Below the pieces are notes generated by a model, which searched no databases, was not told the DNA's origin, and saw only the letters and a program-made list of their open reading frames with translations. A stretch of DNA of 64,000 bases from Gammaproteobacteria bacterium (GTDB taxonomy: Bacteria; Pseudomonadota; Gammaproteobacteria; Steroidobacterales; Steroidobacteraceae). The position numbers and the translations under genes are program-made. Positions 1 through 7,308 of this stretch are shown one piece after another. The stretch spans positions 1-64,000 of the forward strand of contig JADJHU010000011.1 in the NCBI GenBank assembly GCA_016707425.1, read 5' to 3'. Each line of letters opens with the position of its first letter. The stretch's first letter is position 1.

Positions 1-753
1 ATGTGTCCCTCCTCGACGACGGCGATGAAACCCAGGTCGTGCGCAAAGACATCCACGTCGTTCTGCGGAGGGACGGCCAGTGCAATCTTGAACTTGCGCG
101 GCAGATAGGTGCGCCCGTAGAGCGGCTCCTCGGTCGCGGCCGCCTCGACAGGCACCGTCGCCGGTGCGGCATCGAGAAACACCTCCCGATAGGCACCGCT
201 GCGCGGAAGGAGGTGCTCACTGATGCGCCTCGCGAGCGCACCCACCTCGGCATGAGCAGGCGACTGGAGCGGATTGGCGGTCGCGATGACGTTGCGATCG
301 ACGTCGCCGCAGGCGGCGATCGTGTCCAGACCGGCCGCGTTGATCGCCTGGAGATGGCGCGCGAGATTGCGTTTCAGGATGCCGTGGAACTGGAAGGTCT
401 GGCGGGTCGTCAGGCGCAGCGTGCCGTTGGCGTAGCGGCGCGCGGCATCGTCGAGTGCGAGCCACTGGGCAGGCGTGCACAGCCCGCCGGGCAGGCGCAC
501 GCGTGCCATGAACTGATAGCGCGGCTCGAGCTTTGCGAGCCGGCGTTCGTCACGCAGGTCACGATCGTCCTGCTGATAGATGCCGTGGAATTTCGTCAGC
601 TGTGTGTCGGCCTCACGCACGGCACCGGTGGCGGGATCCGCAAGACTCTCGCGCAGGGTACCGCGCAGGAAGTGGCTGTCGTGCTTCAGGCGCTCGTTGG
701 CATGCAGCTCCCCGAGCGGGCGAGAGGTCCGCCCGGCGTTCGACGCGACTCAT
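1..753 (-). CDS. cysI: Sulfite reductase hemoprotein subunit, 5' part only; frameshifted near its start
   Basis: This is the siroheme/4Fe-4S subunit that with CysJ reduces sulfite to sulfide in cysteine synthesis. Only the N-terminal third is present and the gene runs off the left edge, so the cluster cysteines are not visible. The translation holds family-typical stretches such as FLRGT, FHGIYQQDDRD and LPGG.CTPAQW, then TYLPRKFK. The natural ATG at 753..751 overlaps the cysJ stop by one base. The frame from that ATG (MSRVERRADLSP) and the frame holding the conserved GELHANERLKH differ by one base. Removing one G of the GGG at 718-720 joins them as DLSPLGELHANERL. The extra base is most likely a sequence error. 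Translational coupling to cysJ is inferred from the overlap. Confidence 0.9.
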
Positions 754-2465
754 CAGTAGACATCCCGCTGGTAGCGCCGCTCGCGCTGCAGACCGAGGAG
801 ATACGCCTCGGCGTCCTCCTTCCGGTGCCCGCCGTGCCGGCGTACGACGTCGAGCAGTGCGGCGTGCACATCGTGCGCCATCTGCGCAGCGTCGCCGCAG
901 ACGTAGAGATGCGCGCCCTCCTCGAGCCAGCTCCAGAGTTCCGCGCCGCACTCGCGCAGACGCTGCTGCACGTAGATCTTTCGTTCCGCGAGAAAGCCGC
1001 GGAACGGTGCCACGCCCGTTCCCGGCCCGATCATGACGATCGCCGTCTCGGGATCGGCAGGCAGGCGGAAGTTGGGATTGCGGTGCAGGTAGACCGGCGC
1101 ACTGTCTCGCTCCCCCGCGCCGAGCCCGGCGAGCGTGCCCGAGACGACGCCCTCACGGCGGCGACCCAGCGATTCGTAGGTCACCACGCTCACGGTGAGA
1201 TGCGCTTCGTCGGGTGTCGCGCGCTGGCTCGAGGCGATCGAGTACAGCCTCGGGGCGAGCGGACGAAGCAGCGCAGCGAAATCTGCGGCACCGAGTCGTG
1301 CCGGGGGCACCTCGCTGACGAGATCGAGCAGGTGCCGGCCATGGAGATAACGCCGCAGGTCCTCGCGCCGCTCCGGCCGCAGCAGGTCTGCAAGCGCTCT
1401 GTTCCCAGTCGCGCCGGCGTATCGTTCTAGCAGGCCGGGCGTCAGGGGCCCGATGTCGAAGCGCTCGAGCAGCGCCTCGCGCAGCGGCGAGCCGTCCGCA
1501 TCGTCCGTCAGCGGTGCGGCTGCATCGAAGGGCAGCAGAGCGAGCAGATGGTCGACGTCGGACGCACGATTACGCGGCACGATTCCGAGCGCATCGCCGG
1601 GTTCGTAACGGATGCTCGAGCCCTCGAGCGACAGCTCGAGATGGCGCACGTCCTTGGTCGAACCGCGTGCAGTCAGCCGCTGATTGGTCAGCACCGCGGC
1701 CGGGAACGGGTTCTTGCGCGTATGGGCATTCGAAATCGACGCTGTCGGTCGCCCAGGCTCCACCGCATGAGCGACTGCAGATCCACCCTGCGCGGACTGG
1801 GCGAGCCGGCCCGCAACGGCCTCGATCCATTCGTGCGCCGGGGTCTCGAAGTCGACGTCGCAGTCCACCCGCGGGTGCAGCGCCGTGGCACCCAGCTCCC
1901 GCAGGCGCGTGTCGAACTGCCGACCCGTTTCGCAGTAGTGCTCGTAACTCGAGTCGCCGAGCGCCAGCACGGCATATTCGAGCTGACCGAGGGACGGCGC
2001 CTTGCGGCTGTGCAGGAGCTCGTGCAGCGGCAGAGCGCGGTCCGGCGGTATCCCCTCGCCGTGTGTACTGACGACCACCAGAAGCCGCCTGGCCTCCTGC
2101 AGGTGGTGCTTCCGGCAGTCCATCATGTCGAGGAGTGTGCAGGACAGCCCCCGCGCAGTGAGCGCCTCGGCTAGCCGACCGGCCAGCTGCTCGCTGTTGC
2201 CGCTCTGGGAGCCGAAGAGGATCACGATCGGCGCCTGGGCCGCTGGAGCGGCCGGCGCAGCTCCGACAGCGGTGGCCGGGACCGGGAGATCTGGTGCCGC
2301 CAGACCGGCCAGATAGCCACTGAGCCACAGGCGCTGCGTATCGTTCAGCCGGGCCGTCAGGCGCCGCAGCTCATCGGCCAGCGGCGCCTCGAAGGGCGCT
2401 GCAGCCCAGGTATCCGGCGTCCGCTGGGGGTCACTGATTGCGGCACGGGTGGGTTGCACGCCCAT
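753..2465 (-). CDS. cysJ: Sulfite reductase [NADPH] flavoprotein subunit, with an internal in-frame deletion
   Basis: The diflavin reductase passes electrons from NADPH through FAD and FMN to CysI. The 570 residues show an FMN-binding flavodoxin domain from about residue 80 (ILFGSQSGNSEQ), an FAD-binding region with RLYSIASS, the IGPGTGVAPFRGF nucleotide motif, and the family's C-terminal end RRYQRDVY. One thing is odd: after APFRGFLAER the sequence goes directly to KIYVQQRLRE (junction near 981-987). In known CysJ proteins about 45 residues lie between these, including the NWLFFG and SRDQ motifs that help bind NADPH. The frame is kept. Either this copy is defective for NADPH use or the assembly lost a segment. 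The gene is first in a cysJ-cysI operon. Confidence 0.95.
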   Translation of the reverse strand: MGVQPTRAAISDPQRTPDTWAAAPFEAPLADELRRLTARLNDTQRLWLSGYLAGLAAPDLPVPATAVGAAPAAPAAQAPIVILFGSQSGNSEQLAGRLAEALTARGLSCTLLDMMDCRKHHLQEARRLLVVVSTHGEGIPPDRALPLHELLHSRKAPSLGQLEYAVLALGDSSYEHYCETGRQFDTRLRELGATALHPRVDCDVDFETPAHEWIEAVAGRLAQSAQGGSAVAHAVEPGRPTASISNAHTRKNPFPAAVLTNQRLTARGSTKDVRHLELSLEGSSIRYEPGDALGIVPRNRASDVDHLLALLPFDAAAPLTDDADGSPLREALLERFDIGPLTPGLLERYAGATGNRALADLLRPERREDLRRYLHGRHLLDLVSEVPPARLGAADFAALLRPLAPRLYSIASSQRATPDEAHLTVSVVTYESLGRRREGVVSGTLAGLGAGERDSAPVYLHRNPNFRLPADPETAIVMIGPGTGVAPFRGFLAERKIYVQQRLRECGAELWSWLEEGAHLYVCGDAAQMAHDVHAALLDVVRRHGGHRKEDAEAYLLGLQRERRYQRDVY

Positions 2466-2542
2466 GGGCTCAACTCGCAGCTCGTGGCAGGGCAGCCAAG
2501 GATATGGCTCTGCCCCCCGCGGCTGAACGAAGCCTTGGGCAT

Positions 2543-2567
2543 GGGCATATGCGATTCCGCTATGCCC
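2543..2567. promoter_or_regulatory. Perfect 7-bp inverted repeat upstream of cysJ, possible operator
   Basis: GGGCATA, an 11-bp spacer, then TATGCCC form a perfect dyad 78 bp upstream of the cysJ start. The A/T-ended arms and 11-bp spacing resemble sites bound by dimeric regulators such as LysR-type proteins. CysB control is possible but not shown. Confidence 0.35.
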
Positions 2568-2611
2568 TTCCGGGTGGAAAGCCCGCCCTCTGGCCCCTCC
2601 CGCCCGGTACG

Positions 2612-2640
2612 CCGCGCTGCTGCAATCCGCAGCAGCGCGG
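2612..2640 (-). terminator. 12-bp perfect hairpin after the cytochrome gene
   Basis: CCGCGCTGCTGC, a 5-base loop and GCAGCAGCGCGG form a perfect stem 15 bp beyond the cytochrome stop codon. No T-run follows on either strand, so it may stop transcription weakly or mainly protect the 3' end of the mRNA. Confidence 0.5.
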
Positions 2641-2654
2641 CCTGTTCCGATCGC

Positions 2655-3248
2655 TCAGCGGTGCAGAGACTTGACGTACTCGGCGAGCGCCTGCAGCTGA
2701 TCCGGCGAGATCATCGGCCAGGGAGCCATCAGCGGAGAGCCGCCGTGCTTCGCCGCGCCGTCGTGCACGATGGCTTTGATGTCGTCGACGTCGCCCTTGG
2801 TGCCGTTGCCATTGACGTCGTACTTGAACATGTTGTCCGCGAAGTCCGCCGGCTTCGGGTTCAGACCGGCCGACGCCGGACCGTCACCCTTGCCCTTGGC
2901 ACCATGGCAGGTGACACAGTACGTCTTGAAGACCTTTTCGCCAGCCGCGAGATTGGCTGCACCGGTGGCAGCCGGAGCGGACGCCGCAGCTGGAGCCGCA
3001 GCAGTCGTGGCTGCCGCCGCCGCAGCCGGTGCGGCTGCCGCAGCGGCCTCTGCGGCAGGAGCCGCTGCCGGAGCCGCGCCCTCTGCAGGCGCCGCAGGCG
3101 TCTCCGCGGGTGCCGGCGCAGGCGCAGCCGTCTCCGGGGCGCTCGCGGCCGGAGCGGTCTCTGTGGATTCCTTCTTTGCACAGCCCTGCGCCACGAGCAG
3201 AGCCGCCAGCACAACAGGCAGCATCATGCCCGAATTACGAAAAGTCAT
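2655..3248 (-). CDS. c-type cytochrome lipoprotein with an Ala/Pro-rich tether
   Basis: This is a predicted monoheme electron-transfer protein anchored to a membrane by lipid. The 197 residues begin with a lipoprotein signal (lipobox VAQGC, Cys23), followed by about 70 residues made almost only of Ala, Pro, Glu and Thr (29-98). A class I cytochrome c domain with CVTCH at 111-115 follows; a Met in the SPLMAPWPM segment is a likely sixth heme ligand. The ATG at 3248 is preceded by AGGAG with good spacing; an upstream in-frame extension exists but lacks a signal. The long flexible arm would let the heme domain reach a partner away from the membrane. The partner is unknown; the neighbours give no clue. 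Confidence 0.85.
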   Translation of the reverse strand: MTFRNSGMMLPVVLAALLVAQGCAKKESTETAPAASAPETAAPAPAPAETPAAPAEGAAPAAAPAAEAAAAAAPAAAAAATTAAAPAAASAPAATGAANLAAGEKVFKTYCVTCHGAKGKGDGPASAGLNPKPADFADNMFKYDVNGNGTKGDVDDIKAIVHDGAAKHGGSPLMAPWPMISPDQLQALAEYVKSLHR

Positions 3249-3388
3249 AACTTGCTCCTCAGGAAACGGTCGGAATGTGGCGCGCGGACATCGTCGGCCC
3301 GCACGTGACTGCAAATTCTGCCCGAGAATGCCGGCCCAATACAAACGCCAGTCACTCCGACGAACCCTGCGCGGCTTCAGCGCACCGA

Positions 3389-3557
3389 TCAGACATCCGC
3401 GGATAGGCTGCGGGCACCGTGCACCCTGTAAGCCAGGGCAACGAGAAGGACCCCGTAGGACGCCGAACACGATCGCGAGAACACCCGTGGCGACCGCCCA
3501 GATTGCGTTGCTGCCGCACAGCAGCAGTACCCACCAGGTGCGAGTCCGCGCACGAAC
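3389..3557 (-). pseudogene. Possible remnant of a small membrane protein (HdeD/DUF308-like)
   Basis: This fills most of the 309-bp gap between the cytochrome and cupin genes. Two hydrophobic stretches lie in different frames on the minus strand: WWVLLLCGSNAIWAVATGVL directly after the cupin stop, and YGVLLVALAYRV ending at the stop at 3389. Together they resemble the membrane segments and Arg-containing end of HdeD-type proteins. No good start codon or single open frame joins them. It is either a decayed fragment or a small gene broken by a sequence error. The rest of the gap (3249-3388) shows only the cytochrome's ribosome binding site. Confidence 0.25.
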
Positions 3558-3904
3558 TCACTCCTGCCTGACGATATCGACGGAAATCTCGACCGCCGGA
3601 ATCGCGCCTCGGTTCTCGAGCCAGTGCCTGGTATTCCTGTCTTCGGGCCATCCCACTCCCGGCCCATAGTCCGTCGCGACGCCATCCCGATGGTCGGTGA
3701 TCACCCCTTGCAGGATGTAGACAGTGCCGGGTCTGCCCCTGTGGTCGTGCATCGGGCCAAAAACGCCTCCGGGCTCGATGGTCACCATACGCATCCGAAG
3801 CTGGCGCCCCGCCATGCCCTCGAGCTCCGGGCCAAGGTCGACTGTTGCGAGAGCAACTTCACTGCAACACCTTTCGTTTCAGGCGCAATCTGCTCGTTGC
3901 TCAT
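3558..3904 (-). CDS. Small cupin-domain protein, frameshifted
   Basis: A single-domain cupin (beta-barrel) protein of unknown substrate. The C-terminal 85 residues carry the double-stranded beta-helix pattern with GPMHDHRGRPGTVYILQG and a later HWLENRG, supplying candidate metal-binding His residues. The natural N-terminus starts at an ATG at 3904 after AGAGGAC and reads MSNEQIAPETKGVAVKLL; it then leaves frame. The continuation ATVDLGPELEGMAGRQ is in another frame, so one base is missing near 3849-3853. Corrected, the protein would be 115 residues. It is transcribed away from mtnP. Function is not known from sequence. Confidence 0.8.
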
Positions 3905-4051
3905 CGTCCTCTCCGGGCTGTCCCTGCGCGGGCTCGGCACCTGGTCACGAATCGCACCGCGAGTAACGGGGCATATCCCCCGCCGCGCAGCCTTTCCATT
4001 TGAACAGAGCGCATGCCGGAAAGCACGTCAGCCGCCGGACATCGTCACGTC

Positions 4052-4057
4052 TATACT
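4052..4057 (+). promoter_or_regulatory. Possible -10 box (TATACT) for the mtnP operon
   Basis: TATACT lies 23 bp before the mtnP ATG in an otherwise GC-rich stretch. No good -35 hexamer is seen at the right spacing, so this is a weak call. Confidence 0.3.
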
Positions 4058-4080
4058 GGGCACATGGTGGAAGCGGCCGG

Positions 4081-4962
4081 ATGACCAGGGCGGTTCTCGG
4101 AATCCTGGGCGGGTCGGGCATGTACGATCTGCCCGGTCTCGTGGACCTGCGCGAACGCCGCGTGTCGACACCCTGGGGCGAACCTTCGGATGTGCTGCAC
4201 TGCGGGCGGATCGGTGCCACGGATGTGGTCTTTCTCTCCCGCCATGGAGCCGGGCACCGCCTCTCGCCATCCGGGATCAACTACCGTGCAAACATCGACG
4301 CGCTGAAGCGTGCGGGAGTGACCGATCTCGTCTCGCTCACCGCCTGCGGCTCCTACCGTGAGGAGCTGTCACCGGGCAGCTTCGTGCTCGTCGACAATTT
4401 CCTCGACCGCACCTTCCGGCGCGAAAGCTCGTTTTTCGGCAACGGCTGCGTCGCTCATGTCCCCTTCGCACATCCCGTCGGACCGCGCCTGCAGGAGCGC
4501 ATCGCGCTCGCGGCCCGCGCCGAGCGCATCCCCGCGCATGTCGGCGGCACCTGCGTGTGCATGGAAGGTCCGCAGTTCTCCACCCTCTCCGAGTCCCTCG
4601 CGTACCGGTCGCAGGGTTACGCAGTCGTCAACATGACCTCCATGCCTGAGGCCAAGCTCGCCCGTGAGGCCGAGATCACCTACGCCGTGATCGCCATGGT
4701 CACCGACTACGACTGCTGGCATCCCGGGCACGAGAATGTCGACGTCGCGGGTGTACTGCGCGTCATGGACGCCAACCGCAGCCTTGCGCACCGGCTCGTC
4801 GCACGCCTCGCAGCCGACTTCCCCTCCGAACACGAACCCTGCCCGGCCGGCTCCGATCGCGCACTCGAAGCTGCCATCCTCACCGCGCCGGAGGCGCGCG
4901 ATCCGCAGCTCCTCGCCCGACTGGATGGCGTCGCCGGACGCGTGCTCGCGCCGGGAGGCTGA
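4081..4962 (+). CDS. mtnP: S-methyl-5'-thioadenosine phosphorylase
   Basis: Cleaves 5'-methylthioadenosine (MTA), a by-product of polyamine synthesis, with phosphate to adenine and methylthioribose-1-phosphate. The 293 residues show the purine nucleoside phosphorylase fold: GILGGSGMYD, SRHGAGH phosphate loop, NYRAN, NMTSMPEA and TDYDCWHP. The Asp pair in TDYD is typical of adenine-specific MTA phosphorylases and differs from methylthioinosine phosphorylases, which carry other residues there. It is the first gene of mtnP-apt-mtnA-aldolase. The next gene, apt, removes the adenine product, which supports the adenine specificity. It may also accept 5'-deoxyadenosine, as related enzymes do. Confidence 0.9.
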   Translation: MTRAVLGILGGSGMYDLPGLVDLRERRVSTPWGEPSDVLHCGRIGATDVVFLSRHGAGHRLSPSGINYRANIDALKRAGVTDLVSLTACGSYREELSPGSFVLVDNFLDRTFRRESSFFGNGCVAHVPFAHPVGPRLQERIALAARAERIPAHVGGTCVCMEGPQFSTLSESLAYRSQGYAVVNMTSMPEAKLAREAEITYAVIAMVTDYDCWHPGHENVDVAGVLRVMDANRSLAHRLVARLAADFPSEHEPCPAGSDRALEAAILTAPEARDPQLLARLDGVAGRVLAPGG

Positions 4963-4969
4963 ATACGCC

Positions 4970-5500
4970 GTGATCGATCTCAAAGCAGCCATCCGCACCA
5001 TCCAGGACTACCCGAAACCAGGCATCCAGTTTCGCGACATCACGACGCTGCTGGGCGACGCACGCGCCTTTCGTCGCACCGTCGACGAGCTCGTGCAGCC
5101 CTGGGTGGGTTCGAAGGTGGACAAGATCGCCGGTATCGAGGCGCGCGGCTTCATCCTCGGCGGCGCAGTGGCGCATCAGCTCGCGGCCGGCTTCGTGCCG
5201 ATCCGCAAGAAGGGCAAGCTTCCGCACGAGACCGTACGCGTGGCCTATTCGCTCGAGTACGGTCTCGACGAGATGGAGATGCACAGCGATGCGGTGCAGC
5301 CTGGGGAGCGCGTGATCCTCGTCGATGATCTGGTCGCCACGGGTGGCAGCGCAGCAGCCGCCGTGACACTCCTGCGCTCGCTCGGGGCCGACGTCCTTGC
5401 CGCCTGCTTCATCGTGGATCTGCCTGCGCTTGGCGGCGCCGCGCGGCTGCGGGCGATGGACGTGGCGGTGTGCACGCTGATCAGCTTCGAGGGGCTCTGA
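4970..5500 (+). CDS. apt: Adenine phosphoribosyltransferase
   Basis: Converts adenine plus PRPP to AMP in the cytosol. The 176 residues match the family from YPKPGIQFRDITTLL through the PRPP-binding motif VILVDDLVATGGSA near residue 120. The start is taken as GTG at 4970, 7 bp after the mtnP stop, with GGGAGG 12 bp upstream; the family N-terminus (DLKAAIRTIQDYPKPGI) begins right there. Its position between mtnP and mtnA means the adenine made by MtnP is recycled in the same operon. Confidence 0.95.
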   Translation: MIDLKAAIRTIQDYPKPGIQFRDITTLLGDARAFRRTVDELVQPWVGSKVDKIAGIEARGFILGGAVAHQLAAGFVPIRKKGKLPHETVRVAYSLEYGLDEMEMHSDAVQPGERVILVDDLVATGGSAAAAVTLLRSLGADVLAACFIVDLPALGGAARLRAMDVAVCTLISFEGL

Positions 5501-5507
5501 AGCGGCG

Positions 5508-6620
5508 ATGCGCATCGCCGGCCGGCACTGGCGTTCGATCGCACTCGCGGCCGACGGCTGGTCGCTGGAAGTCATCGACCAGACCCGGCTGCCCTTCGCC
5601 TTCGAGCTGCAGCGCCTGCGGTGCGTGGAAGACGCCGTGCGGGCCCTATGCACGATGATCGTGCGTGGCGCCCCGCTCATCGGCGTGACCGCCGCCTACG
5701 GCGTGGCGCTCGCCGTCAGGTCCGATGCCACCGACGCTTCGCTCGGGCGCGCACTGCAGATGCTGGGCGCCACGCGCCCCACGGCCGTCAATCTCGCCTG
5801 GGCGCTCGCGCGCATGGCTGCTGTTCTGCGACCGCTTGCCCCCGGGCAGCGCGCGGACCGTGCGTACACCGAAGCTGCAGCGATTGCCGAAGAAGACGTG
5901 CGCTGCGGTCAGGCGATCGGGCAGCACGGGCTCGCGCTCCTGCGCAGGCTCGCTGCAGCCCACCCGGAACGCCCTTTGAACGTGCTCACGCACTGCAACG
6001 CCGGCTGGCTCGCCTGCGTCGACTGGGGGACAGCGCTCGCGCCGCTCTACGCTGCGCACGAGGCCGGTCTGCCGGTGCACGTCTACGTGGACGAGACGCG
6101 CCCGCGCAACCAGGGCGCGGCGCTCACGGCCTTCGAGCTCGGAGCGCACGGCGTGCCCTACACTCTGCTCGCCGACAATGCAGGCGGCCACCTGATGCAG
6201 CGCGGGCGGATCGACGTCTGCCTCGTGGGGTGCGATCGCATGACGGCGCGCGGTGACGTGGCAAACAAGATCGGCACCTATCTCAAGGCGCTCGCCGCGC
6301 ATGACAACGACGTGCCCTTCCATGTCGCGCTGCCCTTCTCCAGCATCGACTGGACGCTGGACGACGGATTCGCGGAGATTCCGATCGAGGAGCGCGCGCC
6401 CGACGAGGTCACGCACGTTGCGGGCCGTGATGAGACGGGCCGCATCGTGTCGGTCGCGCTCGCGCCGCATGGTGCTGCAGCAGCGAATCCCGCCTTCGAC
6501 GTGACCCCCGCGCGACTCATCACCGGGATCATCACCGAGCGAGGCCTTGCAGACGCGAGCCGCACAGGCCTCACCGCGCTGTACCGGTCCACGCGCGCCC
6601 CGCGGGCCGCCGGGGCATGA
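5508..6620 (+). CDS. mtnA: Methylthioribose-1-phosphate isomerase
   Basis: Isomerises methylthioribose-1-phosphate to methylthioribulose-1-phosphate. The 370 residues carry the eIF2B-like fold with RGAPLIGVTAAYG, the catalytic cysteine in THCNAG and the catalytic aspartate in VGCDR, followed by DVANKIGTY. Length is normal. It starts 7 bp after apt and its stop overlaps the next gene in an ATGA, so it is translationally coupled to the aldolase. No mtnK, mtnC or mtnD is present nearby, so the product is more likely used by the aldolase than by the full methionine salvage route. Confidence 0.95.
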   Translation: MRIAGRHWRSIALAADGWSLEVIDQTRLPFAFELQRLRCVEDAVRALCTMIVRGAPLIGVTAAYGVALAVRSDATDASLGRALQMLGATRPTAVNLAWALARMAAVLRPLAPGQRADRAYTEAAAIAEEDVRCGQAIGQHGLALLRRLAAAHPERPLNVLTHCNAGWLACVDWGTALAPLYAAHEAGLPVHVYVDETRPRNQGAALTAFELGAHGVPYTLLADNAGGHLMQRGRIDVCLVGCDRMTARGDVANKIGTYLKALAAHDNDVPFHVALPFSSIDWTLDDGFAEIPIEERAPDEVTHVAGRDETGRIVSVALAPHGAAAANPAFDVTPARLITGIITERGLADASRTGLTALYRSTRAPRAAGA

Positions 6621-7303
6621 GCGGCAGCGACGCGTATTCGCTGCGTTCGGCCATCTGTGCGGGCGCGCAGGCGCTGCACACAGCGGGGCTCACGCCCGGC
6701 CGCTCGGGCAACGTCTCGGCACGCGCCGGGAGCGGGCTCCTCATCACGCCCTCGGGCCTGTCCGGTGCGGCGATGCGCCCGGAAGACATCGTGGCGATCG
6801 ATGCACACGGCCGCGTGCGGACAGGAGAGCAGCGCCCCTCGACAGAGCTCCCGCTGCACCGGGCCATCTACGCAGCGCGCCGCGATGCGGGGGCGATCGT
6901 GCATACGCACAGCCCCGGCGCAACGGCGCTTGCCTGCGCGCGGCGCGCCATACCGGCATTCCATTACATGATCGCGGTGGCGGGCGGCCACGACATACGC
7001 TGCGCGGACTACGCCACCTTCGGTACGGATGCGCTCGCCGATCATGCGCTGCGCGCACTCGAAGATCGCAAGGCCGCACTGCTGGCGAACCATGGCGTCG
7101 TGGCCATCGGCACGGAGCTGGAGGACGCGGTCCGGATTGCCGTCGAGGTCGAGAACCTCGCACACCAGTACCTGCTGCTGCTGGCCGCCGGCCTCGAGCC
7201 CGTCCTGCTCGACGACGCAGAAATGGCATGCATACGCGTGCAGTTCGCAGACTACGGGCCCGCCCGGCATTCACCACAGCCACCGGACCGCGAAGATCCC
7301 TGA
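6617..7303 (+). CDS. Class II aldolase, probably acting on methylthioribulose/5-deoxyribulose 1-phosphate
   Basis: A FucA/AraD-family zinc aldolase of 228 residues. Visible are SGNVSAR, the catalytic Glu in STELPLH, the zinc histidines in HTHSPGATALA, and the third His in LLANHGVV. These match fuculose-phosphate-type aldolases. The related dehydratase MtnB shares the zinc site, but the STELPLH and HTHSPGA stretches look aldolase-like. Coupled by ATGA to mtnA, it is best read as the Ald2-type enzyme of the DHAP shunt, splitting the ketose phosphate to dihydroxyacetone phosphate and an aldehyde (methylthioacetaldehyde or acetaldehyde). The family is seen; the substrate is inferred from the operon. 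MtnB remains the alternative. Confidence 0.8.
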   Translation: MSGSDAYSLRSAICAGAQALHTAGLTPGRSGNVSARAGSGLLITPSGLSGAAMRPEDIVAIDAHGRVRTGEQRPSTELPLHRAIYAARRDAGAIVHTHSPGATALACARRAIPAFHYMIAVAGGHDIRCADYATFGTDALADHALRALEDRKAALLANHGVVAIGTELEDAVRIAVEVENLAHQYLLLLAAGLEPVLLDDAEMACIRVQFADYGPARHSPQPPDREDP

Positions 7304-7308
7304 CGCGC

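Noticed and set aside
2945..3165. GC-rich repeat tract as a separate element
   Set aside because: It is the coding sequence of the Ala/Pro linker in the cytochrome lipoprotein.
4081..4962. Methylthioinosine phosphorylase as the first enzyme of the operon
   Set aside because: The TDYD motif and the adjacent apt gene point to adenine, not hypoxanthine, release.
6617..7303. Calling the aldolase MtnB (methylthioribulose-1-P dehydratase)
   Set aside because: The STELPLH and HTHSPGA pattern and the lack of mtnC/mtnD favour an aldolase. MtnB stays as an alternative.
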